Assembly (NCBI GenBank): GCA_020247545.1
Contig: JADCIX010000021.1
Coordinates: forward strand, 1-32,977
Direction: 5' to 3'
Length of the DNA stretch: 32,977 nucleotides
Source of the DNA: Rhodocyclaceae bacterium
GTDB lineage: Bacteria > Pseudomonadota > Gammaproteobacteria > Burkholderiales > Usitatibacteraceae
Shown here: one piece after another, positions 24,588 to 32,792 of the stretch
Position numbering within the stretch: position 1 is the stretch's first letter
Layout of the letters: each line of letters opens with the position of its first letter
Notes under the pieces: generated by a model
What the model was told of the DNA's origin: nothing
Seen by the model: only the letters and a program-made list of their open reading frames with translations
Database searches by the model: none
Made by a program: the position numbers and the translations under genes

Positions 24588-26689
24588 TAGTTCGCTCCTA
24601 GAACAGACTCAACGCGGATGGTGCTAGTGTCTGGAATTTCTGTATGTGAGATCACACGAAGGCGTGGCGCAACCCGCTTTAACAGCCTTGCAAGAGGTGT
24701 TCGTAGGCGGTCCGGCACTAGCAGAACGGGCGGCAGGCCCGCGTTTTCCTGCTGATCAGACAATTCTGTCGCGCGTTGGAAAATCATCTCCGCTAGCCCG
24801 GGTTCGAGTACAAACTCTGCATCGCCGCCGCTGACGGCATTCAACAACATGCGCTCAATGTCGGGGTTAAGTGCGATGACCCTCAGCTCATCTGTGCGAC
24901 CATAGATTTGCTGGACAATCGACTGGCCCAGTGCGATACGGCATGCTGCAACCAGGTCGGCGGGATCTTGGGTTCGCGGCGCAACTGCCGCCAATACTTC
25001 AATGATGGTGCGAAGATCACGAATATGAATCGCTTCTGCAAGCAGCGACTGCAACACCTTTTGGAACACCGCAACCGAAACCAGTTTAGGTACAACATCG
25101 TCAATGAGCTTTGGCAGAACCTTTGAGAAGTGTTCGATTAAGGCCATCGTCTCTACACGACCAAGAAGCTGGGCTGCCTGTGAATGCAAGACTTGTGACA
25201 AGTGTGTTGCAATCACAGTGCTCGCATCTACTACGGTATAACCGGATAACTGGGCGCTCTCGCGGTTTTTAGTTTCGATCCATATCGCCGGAAGGCCGAA
25301 CGCTGGATCCTTCGCGGCAGTCCCCTCGATGACAGCCGTCGCATGACCCGGGTTGATTGCCATATGCATCCCCGGGTACACGTCTCCCTCTCCCATCACA
25401 ACACCTTTGACCGTGATGCGATACATCGATGGCTTCATTTCTAGGTTATCTTTGATGTGAACTTGGGGTGGCAAAAATCCAACGTCTTGCGCAAATTTTT
25501 TGCGAATCGCTTTGATGCGCTTGAGCAGCTCTCCGTCCTGACCTTTATCGACTAGCGAAATAAGGCGGTATCCGACTTCCAACCCAAGCTGGTCAACCGG
25601 CTGTAGATCCTCCCAGCTGGCTTCTTGATTGTGCCCAGGCGACAATGTTGGGTCTTCAACCGGTACGCTTGCCATAGCCACTTTTTCATTTGCAAGCTTC
25701 TGCATATACCACGCCGCGTAGCCACAACAAGCCGCAATGAGAAGAAATACGAGATGCGGCATACCGGGGATGATGCCTAATAGCGCCATGACTCCAGCAC
25801 TAATTGCAAGTGCCTTCGGAATAGAGAATACTTGGCGGATCATCTGCCCGCCTACATCCTCACCGTCATCCCCCCCGACGCGAGTGACAATCAATCCGGC
25901 TGCTATCGAGATGATCATTGCCGGTACCGAAGCCACCAGCGCGTCACCGATTGCCAGCAACACATAAACTTCTGCCGCCTTGGATACGGCCAGACCATGC
26001 CAGCCCATGCCGATAACCATGCCGCCAATGAGGGTGATAAAGAGGATCAAGATACCGGCGATCGCATCTCCACGAATGTACTTGGACGCGCCATCCATCG
26101 CGCCGTAGAAATCCGCCTCATCGGAAACTTCGCGACGGCGCTCGCGGGCTTGGTTCTGATCAATCACGCCGGCGTTTAAGTCAGCATCGATTGCCATTTG
26201 TTTGCCGGGCAGCGCGTCAAGGGTAAATCTTGCTGATACTTCTGCGATACGACCAGCACCCTTGGTGATCACGATAAAGTTAATCACCATTAGAATGGCG
26301 AACAAAATGATGCCCACGGCGAAATTTCCGCCGATCATAACGTGGCCGAATGACTCAATAACTTTGCCTGCTGCATCAGGGCCAGTGTGTCCATTCGACA
26401 GCACAATCCTGGTCGAAGCGACGTTCAGCGACAAACGCATTAATGTCGTCAGTAACAAAACAATCGGGAAGACTGAAAAGTCCAGCGCTTTTTTTGTGTA
26501 TGCGGCGACCATTAACACAACGATGGAAAGCGCAATATTGAAAGTAAACAAAACATCCAGAAGGATCGCTGGCAACGGCAGCATCATCATTGCCAGAATG
26601 GCCAACACGAAGGCAGGAATTGCTAATGCCTGCACAGGCATACCCTCAAAGCCTAGCTTGGCCAACGATGATCTAAACGCCAGCATCAT
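24587..26689 (-). CDS. flhA: Flagellar export gate protein FlhA
   Basis: A 700-aa inner-membrane protein of the type III export gate. The N-terminal half (about 20-330) has eight or so membrane helices, with the FHIPEP-family signature RLSLNVASTRIVLSNGHTGPDAAG-type near residue 87 and the conserved cytosolic loop KGAGRIAEVSARFTLDALPGKQMAIDADLNAG-type. The C-terminal half (about 360-700) is the cytoplasmic ring domain that docks chaperone-substrate complexes, including the ESAQLSGYTVVDASTVIATHLS block. The length matches enterobacterial FlhA (692). The ATG overlaps the flhB stop (ATGA), so flhB-flhA-flhF are translationally coupled. Confidence 0.97.
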   Translation of the reverse strand: MMLAFRSSLAKLGFEGMPVQALAIPAFVLAILAMMMLPLPAILLDVLFTFNIALSIVVLMVAAYTKKALDFSVFPIVLLLTTLMRLSLNVASTRIVLSNGHTGPDAAGKVIESFGHVMIGGNFAVGIILFAILMVINFIVITKGAGRIAEVSARFTLDALPGKQMAIDADLNAGVIDQNQARERRREVSDEADFYGAMDGASKYIRGDAIAGILILFITLIGGMVIGMGWHGLAVSKAAEVYVLLAIGDALVASVPAMIISIAAGLIVTRVGGDDGEDVGGQMIRQVFSIPKALAISAGVMALLGIIPGMPHLVFLLIAACCGYAAWYMQKLANEKVAMASVPVEDPTLSPGHNQEASWEDLQPVDQLGLEVGYRLISLVDKGQDGELLKRIKAIRKKFAQDVGFLPPQVHIKDNLEMKPSMYRITVKGVVMGEGDVYPGMHMAINPGHATAVIEGTAAKDPAFGLPAIWIETKNRESAQLSGYTVVDASTVIATHLSQVLHSQAAQLLGRVETMALIEHFSKVLPKLIDDVVPKLVSVAVFQKVLQSLLAEAIHIRDLRTIIEVLAAVAPRTQDPADLVAACRIALGQSIVQQIYGRTDELRVIALNPDIERMLLNAVSGGDAEFVLEPGLAEMIFQRATELSDQQENAGLPPVLLVPDRLRTPLARLLKRVAPRLRVISHTEIPDTSTIRVESVLGAN

Positions 26690-27834
26690 TTGGTGGCCTC
26701 ATTCGGGTCCATACCGGGGGGGACATCGATCTCTGTAGGCGCTTCGGGTTCAACGCCAAGCTCAAGGCGTGCACGGCGTAGCTGGAAAACGTAGGCGAGT
26801 ACTTGTGCCACCGCTTGATAAAGTGCGGCTGGAATTTCCTGCTCGATCTCGGTATGGCGATAAAGCGCACGCGCCAGTGGCGGCGCTTCAAGCAGGGGCA
26901 CTCTATTTTCTGCGGCGGTTTCGCGTATGCGTTGCGCGATCAGGTCGGCGCCCTTCGCCACTACCCGTGGAGCGCCGAAAGCATTCTCCGGATAACTTAA
27001 CGCAACTGCGTAGTGGGTCGGATTGGTGATCACAACATCTGCGGTAGCGACGTTATCCATCATCCGGCTCATGGCAACGCGGCGCTGCTGGCCACGAATT
27101 TTCGCCTTCAGATGGGGATCACCGTCGCTCTCCTTCATCTCCTGCTTCTGATCCTCCGCTGACATCCTCAAGCGAGAGGAGTATCGCCAGCTCTGCAAGG
27201 GCACATCCACGGCCGCAATAACGCAAACAATGGCGATCAACCATGAAGCTGACGTCAGAACCATTGATCCGGCAGTAGACAATGCCGCCCGAATCGGCAT
27301 GGCCGCCAAGTCCGCAGTACCTTCCCGATTGACCCACACGACAAGTGCCAGTACACACGCCAGTGCAAGCACGAATCCGGTCAATTTGCAGCTTTCGGCT
27401 AATCCCTGCTTGGATAGAATGCGACCAAAACCAGTGATCGGATCTATCCGGGAACCCTGCGGCTGGATGGCCTGCAAGGAATAGTTCCAGCCGCCCACGG
27501 CAACGCAGCCTAGGACACTAGCGACCACAAGTAGGAATAACAGCGGTACGGAAAGAAGTAGCGCATTGCTCGACAGGCGGGCGGCTTGTGCAGACATCTT
27601 CTCGATATCACGAGCCGCGCTCGGATCAATGGTCAGCCCCTGCGAGACCAAGCTGGCCAACTGCGTGAACAACTCCCCGCCAGTCGTTGCAAACAGCACA
27701 AATGCGCCTCCCAACAGCAAGAGGCTGGCGAGGTCACGCGACCGCGGGACCTGGCCTTCCTCGCGCGCCTTTTTGATTTTTTGCTCACTCGCAGGTAGGT
27801 GTTTGTCCTGCTGATCATGATCTTCTGATGACAT
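26686..27834 (-). CDS. flhB: Flagellar export switch protein FlhB
   Basis: A 382-aa inner-membrane component of the export apparatus that switches substrate from rod/hook to filament proteins. It has four membrane helices in the N-terminal 210 residues and a cytoplasmic domain with the autocleavage motif NPTH at 271-274 (the protein is expected to cut between N271 and P272). KIKKAREEGQVPRSRDLASL near the N-terminus is typical. The length equals enterobacterial FlhB (382). Start ATG at 27834; no strong Shine-Dalgarno sequence is visible. A long structured region lies upstream, between it and cheZ. Confidence 0.96.
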   Translation of the reverse strand: MSSEDHDQQDKHLPASEQKIKKAREEGQVPRSRDLASLLLLGGAFVLFATTGGELFTQLASLVSQGLTIDPSAARDIEKMSAQAARLSSNALLLSVPLLFLLVVASVLGCVAVGGWNYSLQAIQPQGSRIDPITGFGRILSKQGLAESCKLTGFVLALACVLALVVWVNREGTADLAAMPIRAALSTAGSMVLTSASWLIAIVCVIAAVDVPLQSWRYSSRLRMSAEDQKQEMKESDGDPHLKAKIRGQQRRVAMSRMMDNVATADVVITNPTHYAVALSYPENAFGAPRVVAKGADLIAQRIRETAAENRVPLLEAPPLARALYRHTEIEQEIPAALYQAVAQVLAYVFQLRRARLELGVEPEAPTEIDVPPGMDPNEATK

Positions 27835-27884
27835 ATGTCGACACGGTTAGGGCTTGTCGAACATTATGAAAACCAGCGAATTGT

Positions 27885-27910
27885 GAAAAGCCTCGAAAAC
27901 GAGGCTTTTC
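27885..27910 (-). terminator. Strong symmetric stem-loop upstream of flhB
   Basis: GAAAAGCCTCG and CGAGGCTTTTC pair perfectly over 11 bp with a 4-nt AAAA loop (TTTT on the minus strand). The A/T-rich base gives a CTTTTC tail in both directions, as in bidirectional terminators. It lies about 390 bp after cheZ and only 51 bp before the flhB start, so it is either a terminator for the upstream transcript or a hairpin in the flhB leader. Confidence 0.65.
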
Positions 27911-28159
27911 GCCCCCTATTTCGTCGGATGTGCACAGCCTAGCCTCGCGCACTGGTGGCGGGGTGTTAAGCCACTGTTGGATATACGCCGAAGCCGAACG
28001 GTTTACCCGCCAATTACGGGCCGGGCCAGCCTAGATAGTTCACGGGTCGCTTGCTACTTCGGGGCGTGTTACCTCTCAACGATCAGCAAACCAAATCGGA
28101 TGACTCCTCGTTTGCGGCGAATGCAAGTTGCACTTTCGCTCTCGGGCGACTGAATGGCA

Positions 28160-28221
28160 CCGTGTTTGTCAACCACGGGCCCTCCTCCCGCACGCATTTG
28201 GCACGCATTTGGCAAACACGG
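28160..28221. repeat. Inverted repeat enclosing a tandem 11-bp repeat
   Basis: CCGTGTTTGTCAA (28160-28172) and TTGGCAAACACGG (28209-28221) pair with one mismatch. The space between them includes two back-to-back copies of CACGCATTTGG (28191-28201, 28202-28212). A further 6-bp stem CACGGC/GCCGTG follows at about 28218-28236. The cluster sits 80-140 bp downstream of cheZ on the minus strand. No known repeat family is recognised. Confidence 0.5.
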
Positions 28222-28300
28222 CTTGCTATGCCGTGGGCGGTCAAGCGAAAACTCGCTCGCCTGCTCCCCGCCTTAAAACGCGCCCCACAATATGTTCAGT

Positions 28301-29026
28301 CTAGAAGCCTAAAGATTCCAGCAGATCATCAACTTGCGCTTGGTTGGTGACGACATCATTGCGGCCTTGGGCATCGACCACTGGCCCGCTAAGCCCGGCA
28401 CTTTCGACGAATGGCCGTTTTTCCGGGGGAGTCGCCTCGAGCAACAGTGTGACGAGCTGCTCTTCGAGATTCGACGCAACGCTGACAATCTTGCGTATCA
28501 CCTGGCCAGTAAGGTCATGAAAATCCTGGGCGAGCATGATCTCTGTCATATACGCACGTTGGCGTTCGCTGGAGGCGCTGTAGCCGTCAAGGAAGGTACT
28601 AAGTTCGTTCGCCAATGGGGACTCTGGTGCTCCCGTCTGCGACAACAATGCGCGCAGCTTCTCGACCGACTTGTCTACCTGATCCTGCTCACCTTGGATT
28701 GCGTCGACCGTGTTCAATACTTTTTCAGCAGCATCCCCAGTCAGCCGGGCAATATAATCGAGCCGAGTCCGGGCATCTGGCAAGGAATTAACCGCATTTT
28801 CGATCTGTTTATCGTAGCCTAGTTCTTGCAGTGCGTTATGCAATTTACGTGTGATGCTGCCAATGCGCTGGAAAACGTCGAATGGCTCTTGTACCGAAAC
28901 GGCAGTTGCGGAGGGCTTCATAGAAATTACTGTTGCAGCCACTGGCTGTATCGGTGCACTGGGCGAGCTAGCCGTATGTTCAAACAGAGCGTCTAGATCG
29001 TCAGTTCTTTGTGGATCGAGTTGCAT
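28301..29026 (-). CDS. cheZ: CheY-P phosphatase CheZ
   Basis: A 241-aa cytosolic phosphatase that removes the phosphate from CheY. The active helix motif AQDFHDLTGQVI is present, with the acidic and Gln residues used in catalysis. The C-terminal peptide VDDLLESLGF is the typical CheY-binding tail, joined by a flexible linker (TPPEKRPFVESAGL...). The N-terminal 50 residues are poorly conserved. Length is near the 214 aa of enterobacterial CheZ. It starts 9 bp after cheY and presumably shares its promoter. Confidence 0.95.
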   Translation of the reverse strand: MQLDPQRTDDLDALFEHTASSPSAPIQPVAATVISMKPSATAVSVQEPFDVFQRIGSITRKLHNALQELGYDKQIENAVNSLPDARTRLDYIARLTGDAAEKVLNTVDAIQGEQDQVDKSVEKLRALLSQTGAPESPLANELSTFLDGYSASSERQRAYMTEIMLAQDFHDLTGQVIRKIVSVASNLEEQLVTLLLEATPPEKRPFVESAGLSGPVVDAQGRNDVVTNQAQVDDLLESLGF

Positions 29027-29035
29027 TTTATCCCC

Positions 29036-29440
29036 CTAGGCTGCTTGCGCAGTTTGTGAACGTTGTACGATTTTTTGCAATTTTTCTTCTAGAGTTGCCT
29101 TGGTAAATGGCTTTACTATGTAGCCGGCGGCACCTCCCTGAGCTGCGGAGACGATGTCTTCCTTCTTTGCCTCAGCAGTTACCATCAAAACCGGAAGATG
29201 TTTGAGGGCAGGCTCTGCCTTAATCGCCGCCAGTAGCTCAAATCCGTTCATGTTCGGCATATTTATGTCGGATACGACAAAGTCAAAGCCTCCCCCCTTT
29301 AGTTTAGCCAATGCCGCAGCACCATCCTCTGCCTCGTCGGCATTCGTGTATCCAATTTCCTTAAGCAAGTTCCGAACGATCCGCCGCATTGTCGAAAAGT
29401 CATCGACAATCAAGAACTTCATATCTACGGATTGACTCAT
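29036..29440 (-). CDS. cheY: Chemotaxis response regulator CheY
   Basis: A 134-aa single receiver domain that, phosphorylated by CheA, binds the flagellar switch and changes rotation. Key residues match enterobacterial CheY one position later: D13-D14 acidic pair, D58 phospho-acceptor (VVSDINMPN), T88, Y107 and K110 (VKPF). AGGAG precedes the ATG at 29440. It is followed by cheZ, and a sigma-28-like promoter lies 30 bp upstream overlapping the end of motB. No cheA is present in the window. Confidence 0.97.
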   Translation of the reverse strand: MSQSVDMKFLIVDDFSTMRRIVRNLLKEIGYTNADEAEDGAAALAKLKGGGFDFVVSDINMPNMNGFELLAAIKAEPALKHLPVLMVTAEAKKEDIVSAAQGGAAGYIVKPFTKATLEEKLQKIVQRSQTAQAA

Positions 29441-29469
29441 GATTTCTCCTTTAACTATTTCTAAATGCT

Positions 29470-29496
29470 ATGTCGGTCAAAACGACAATTACTTTA
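29470..29496 (-). promoter_or_regulatory. Probable sigma-28 promoter of cheYZ
   Basis: On the minus strand TAAAGTAA (29496-29489), an 11-nt spacer and ACCGACAT (29477-29470) match the sigma-28 consensus at about 11 of 16 positions with exact spacing. The -35 element overlaps the last codons and stop of motB, and the -10 element ends 30 bp before cheY. It could give cheYZ an additional class III transcript. Confidence 0.6.
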
Positions 29497-30520
29497 GGGT
29501 TGGAACCGGTGCGGGATCACCCGGTGAGGCGCGTAAAACTCCGCCCTTGGCTTTCGAAGAACTTGCATCGGCGTCCGCAACAACCTGCGGTTGCGCCGAG
29601 CGGTCCAGCGCGTCCCGAACGTCGTCCATATCGCTTGCATCCTTGGTTTCGGACCCATTCAGCAACCTGTTTTCTGCCTCTTTATTCATCACGATGATAC
29701 TGATTCGACGGTTGGTCGGCGACGCAGCATCCTCTGCGTTAATTGGTACGCTTGCGGCGAGTCCGATCACGCGAAAAATTCGCTCCTCAGACAGGCCGCC
29801 GGCCAGCAGCTCGCGTCTGGAGGCGTTTGCGCGATCAGCCGACAACTCCCAATTCGAATAGCCGCGTTGCGCGTTGGGGAAAGACTTGCTGTCTGTGTGC
29901 CCTGAGAGAGTTACGCGTGCGTCCATTTCCTGTAATAGGCGTCCGATGTTTTGCAGCAAATCGCGCATGTAAGGTTTAACAATTGCGGATCCAGAATCGA
30001 ACATCGGGCGGTTTTGCTCATCAACAATCTGGATACGCAACCCATCAGGGGTTAGGTCCAGTTTCACTTGGTGTGCAAACTCCGCCAACTTAGGCGTAGA
30101 AGCAATTGCTGCCTCAACCTTCGCCTTTAATGCCGTGAGACGTTGGGCTTCGATTCGTTGAGCCTCCATCCGTGCGGCACGTGTCGCCCGCTTCTGTTGA
30201 ACTGATACCGAATCACTATTTCTTACCTGCCCCTCGCGCCGACTGATATCGGTACCACCACCTTGGATCAAGGATGACGCATCGCCCGCGCCGCGACCGC
30301 CAGGCATGGACACCTTGAGCGGCGCGTTGAAATAGTCTGAGATACCCTTGAGGTCTCCCTGCGACGTCGACCCCAACAACCACATCAATAGAAAAAACGC
30401 CATCATGGCTGTCACAAAATCTGCATATGCAATTTTCCACGCACCACCGTGATGCGCGTGATGCCCTTTCTTAATACGTTTGATAACAATAATGGGTTGT
30501 TTTGCGTCCTTCGAAGCCAT
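29489..30520 (-). CDS. motB: Flagellar stator protein MotB
   Basis: A 343-aa inner-membrane stator subunit that anchors MotA to peptidoglycan. The single membrane helix (about 27-50, KIAYADFVTAMMAFFLLMWLL) carries D34, the proton-binding Asp. The periplasmic OmpA-like peptidoglycan-binding domain (about 195-310) includes VTLSGHTDSKSF and NWELSADRANASRREL. The last 30-40 residues are Ala/Asp/Ser rich. Length is above the 308 aa of E. coli MotB. It starts 2 bp after motA. Confidence 0.96.
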   Translation of the reverse strand: MASKDAKQPIIVIKRIKKGHHAHHGGAWKIAYADFVTAMMAFFLLMWLLGSTSQGDLKGISDYFNAPLKVSMPGGRGAGDASSLIQGGGTDISRREGQVRNSDSVSVQQKRATRAARMEAQRIEAQRLTALKAKVEAAIASTPKLAEFAHQVKLDLTPDGLRIQIVDEQNRPMFDSGSAIVKPYMRDLLQNIGRLLQEMDARVTLSGHTDSKSFPNAQRGYSNWELSADRANASRRELLAGGLSEERIFRVIGLAASVPINAEDAASPTNRRISIIVMNKEAENRLLNGSETKDASDMDDVRDALDRSAQPQVVADADASSSKAKGGVLRASPGDPAPVPTLK

Positions 30521-30522
30521 GG

Positions 30523-31374
30523 CTATTTCTTCTTCACATGGGCTTCAAGTTCGACAAAAGTTGGGCGCTCGGTTGAATACAGCACTTTGCGTCCAAACTC
30601 GATAGCCAGTTGCGGCGCGTATCCCTGCAAACTGGCAAGGAGCGTGACCTTGACGCACTGGAGTTCTTTTGTGCCCTCCTCAAGTTTTTGTTCGAGTAAA
30701 CCCGACAGCGGGCCAACAAAACCATAAGCCAGCAAGATACCCACAAAAGTTCCAACCAACGCCGCACCGATCTTGCCACCAAGGATCGCAGGCGGTTCGC
30801 CTACCGAACCCATCACGTTCACCACACCCATCACCGCCGCGACAATGCCAAAGGCGGGCAGGCCGTCCGCAACTTTCTGAATTGCCGAGGGCGGAATTGC
30901 GCCTTCGTGGTGATGCGTCTCAATCTCTTGATCCATCAATGTTTCAATCTCAATAGGATTCATGTTGCCGCTAACCATCAATCGGAGGTAGTCGGTGATG
31001 AATTCGACCAAGTGATGGTCAACCGAAATTTCTGGATACTTGGTAAAGATGGGACTCTGGTCGGGCGACTCGACATCGCCCTCGATGGACATCATGCCTT
31101 CCTTACGGATCTTTGATAGAAGGTCATACAAGAGCGCCATCAACGCCAAGTAACGGAGTTTTGTGTACTTGGATCCTTTGAGTACTGACGGCAAGGCACC
31201 GAATGTTGATTTAAGGACTTTGCCATTGTTACCGACAATGAAGGCACCCATCGCGGCACCGCCGATGATGACCAGTTCGAATGGCTGCCAAAGCGCCTTG
31301 ACACTACCGCCATGCGCAACAAAGCCACCGATAACGGAGCCCACAACTACAATGTATCCAATGATGACGAGCAT
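30523..31374 (-). CDS. motA: Flagellar stator protein MotA
   Basis: A 283-aa proton-channel subunit with four membrane helices. The start MLVIIGYIVVVGSVIGGFVAHGG aligns with E. coli MotA, so I use the ATG at 31374 with AAGG upstream; a GTG frame beginning at 31422 adds 16 unlikely residues. Other family marks are FELVIIGGAAMGAFIVGN, the cytoplasmic loop with RKEGMMSIEGDVESP (charged residues that contact FliG), DGLPAFGIVAAVMGVVNVMG and GTFVGILLAYGFVGPL. E. coli MotA is 295 aa. A sigma-28-type promoter lies 72 bp upstream, after the flhC terminator. Confidence 0.96.
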   Translation of the reverse strand: MLVIIGYIVVVGSVIGGFVAHGGSVKALWQPFELVIIGGAAMGAFIVGNNGKVLKSTFGALPSVLKGSKYTKLRYLALMALLYDLLSKIRKEGMMSIEGDVESPDQSPIFTKYPEISVDHHLVEFITDYLRLMVSGNMNPIEIETLMDQEIETHHHEGAIPPSAIQKVADGLPAFGIVAAVMGVVNVMGSVGEPPAILGGKIGAALVGTFVGILLAYGFVGPLSGLLEQKLEEGTKELQCVKVTLLASLQGYAPQLAIEFGRKVLYSTERPTFVELEAHVKKK

Positions 31375-31445
31375 GAGCGCCTTTGAACTTTCGGTGACCA
31401 AATTGTGCCCGCCAGCGAGCACACATAACGGACTGAGTGTTGATA

Positions 31446-31472
31446 ATTTCGGCCACTGTGAGTTCGACTTGA
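31446..31472 (-). promoter_or_regulatory. Probable sigma-28 promoter of motAB
   Basis: On the minus strand TCAAGTCG (31472-31465), an 11-nt spacer and GCCGAAAT (31453-31446) match the sigma-28 consensus at about 11 of 16 positions with exact spacing; the GCCGAAA core is identical to that of flgM. It stands between the flhC terminator and motA, giving a 5' leader of roughly 65 nt. Confidence 0.7.
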
Positions 31473-31478
31473 GTGGAA

Positions 31479-31509
31479 ACCAAAAAAAAACCGGGCAGGA
31501 GCCCGGTTT
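31479..31509 (-). terminator. Intrinsic terminator of flhDC
   Basis: On the minus strand, AAACCGGGC and GCCCGGTTT pair over 9 bp with a 4-nt loop (31488-31509), and the stem runs directly into a tract of nine T. It is about 120 bp downstream of the flhC stop and upstream of the motA promoter, so flhDC and motAB are separate transcription units. Confidence 0.92.
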
Positions 31510-31626
31510 GTATGATCAGTCATGCTCGTTTTGCACTTAATGTATTCGTCATTAAGGCAGACCTCCCTATGCCGACGGGCCTACTTAAGAGACCTACCGA
31601 CCAGACGTCTTCAAAACTCGCGGTAC

Positions 31627-32169
31627 TTAGGCATCCATATCTGCAGATTCTTTTTTGCGAGAGACTTTTCCAGCCCGTGGCGGAGGAGCGCATAGACCAC
31701 AAACATAATCATCATCAATTTCAAACGAGTGATTTACAAATGCACCCGTACACTTCTTGCAGGTACTCAACGTCACCATCCCGGCGTCGGTGAATTTCAC
31801 CAGGCGCCATGCTCGAGTAATCGAAACGATCGGCTCCATGCCAAGGGACTTGACCTGCTCGACATACAGCTCATAGGCCTTGATAATGGCGTCGATCTCA
31901 TCAATTTCGCAGCTTTTTGAGAGATTCTCGTAGATGTTCATAAACAACGACGAATGCATGTTTGGTTGCCAAGACATGAACCAGTCTGTCGAAAACGGAA
32001 GCATTCCTTTAGAGGGGCTTTTCCCGGTTACTTCCTTATAGAGCTTCAGCAGACGCTCATAAGAAAGTTTTGTTTCAGACTCTAGCACCTGGAGTCTGGC
32101 CCCGAGCTTGATCAAATCAATCGCGAGCGATATGTCGCGATTTTCGCCAATGACGGACTTCTTGCTCAT
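31627..32169 (-). CDS. flhC: Flagellar master regulator subunit FlhC
   Basis: A 180-aa DNA-binding subunit of the FlhD4C2 class I activator. Family marks include LAIDLIKLGARLQVLESETKLSYERLLKLYKEVTGKSPSKGMLPFSTDWFMSW-type sequence and the zinc-binding cysteines CKKC...CGLC, with 16 residues between the pairs as in E. coli FlhC. The tail is Arg/Lys rich. The ATG overlaps the flhD stop by one base (TAATG), so the two subunits are made in coupled amounts. A strong terminator follows at 31479-31509. Confidence 0.97.
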   Translation of the reverse strand: MSKKSVIGENRDISLAIDLIKLGARLQVLESETKLSYERLLKLYKEVTGKSPSKGMLPFSTDWFMSWQPNMHSSLFMNIYENLSKSCEIDEIDAIIKAYELYVEQVKSLGMEPIVSITRAWRLVKFTDAGMVTLSTCKKCTGAFVNHSFEIDDDYVCGLCAPPPRAGKVSRKKESADMDA

Positions 32170-32516
32170 TATGCAGCCATCCGATGAGAGTCCGCGATCT
32201 TCCCAGCCATTAAAATACCGGCATGAATTCCACTTACGTTCGGAGCGTCGTTTGTAACTTTACGCCTGCTGTGCGAGGTAAGCAGATTCCAAACCACATC
32301 ATCGTCAAAGCGGAAGCGGCACATCAACATATTGCTGGCGGCGATTTTCAACACTTGACTAGGAGTAAGCTGCGCCATCATCTCTGCAGTCTCTTCGGAT
32401 AATCCCAAACGGTACATCGCCTGCTCCTTGTCTTCGCGGAGCATGTGCTGCGCGAGCATCAGGTAGGACATATTGGTTTCTTGAATCTCTTGCATCAATT
32501 GCTGATTGGTAATCAT
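32169..32516 (-). CDS. flhD: Flagellar master regulator subunit FlhD
   Basis: A 115-aa helical subunit of FlhD4C2. IQETNMSYLMLAQHMLREDKEQAMYRLGLSEETAEMMAQLTPSQVLKIAASNMLMCRFRFDDDVVW is typical FlhD. The length matches the family (about 105-120). The ATG at 32516 has AAGGGA upstream. It is the first gene of the flhDC operon. The complex activates class II promoters with sigma-70; likely targets here are the flgB/flgA region and flhB. A transposase remnant lies about 277 bp upstream. Confidence 0.96.
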   Translation of the reverse strand: MITNQQLMQEIQETNMSYLMLAQHMLREDKEQAMYRLGLSEETAEMMAQLTPSQVLKIAASNMLMCRFRFDDDVVWNLLTSHSRRKVTNDAPNVSGIHAGILMAGKIADSHRMAA

Positions 32517-32792
32517 GATGGGTCCCTTATATCGCAGATGAGTGGGCTATTTTCAAGCCAACGATTTGAAGAAAGTTATTAAGCTACTCGCTTGAAACGT
32601 ATTCTGCATATTCGACGATCATCCTCATATCGGCCATTTACTAGACAATGCGTCAGCCTCACCGCTCAGCAACAAGTAGGAAATCCACTTACAACTTGTA
32701 GGCGCGCGAAAACTACGCTAAATATCACGAAACGCGACAAAAACTAATGCGAATGATGTGGCCGGTGTTTGTCAAGAAAGTTGTCCGCTTTT
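32517..32792. promoter_or_regulatory. flhDC upstream region, ending at an insertion element
   Basis: This region must hold the flhDC promoter(s), but no convincing sigma-70 pair was found; TTGAAA at 32556-32551 with TATAAG at 32531-32526 has a 19-bp spacer and lies too near the start codon. The region is A/T rich towards flhD. Its far side (about 32762-32792) shows what is probably the end of an insertion element, GTGTTTGTCAAGAAAGTTG followed by TCCGC. Confidence 0.4.

Larger units (their letters stand above)
27835..28300. other. 466-bp structured gap between cheZ and flhB
   Basis: No convincing gene: one 99-codon plus-strand frame (28051-28350) runs into cheZ antisense and lacks a ribosome site. 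The stretch carries the perfect stem at 27885-27910, a tandem CACGCATTTGG repeat (28191-28212) and a 13-bp inverted repeat with one mismatch (28160-28172 with 28209-28221). It probably holds the cheZ transcript end and the flhB promoter/leader, but I could not assign a promoter. Confidence 0.55.

Noticed and set aside
28051-28350. 99-codon plus-strand frame in the cheZ-flhB gap
   Set aside because: Antisense to the cheZ end at its 3' part, lacks a ribosome site and spans repeats.
32526-32556. TTGAAA and TATAAG upstream of flhD as a sigma-70 promoter
   Set aside because: The spacer is 19 bp and the -10 element ends only 9 bp before the start codon.
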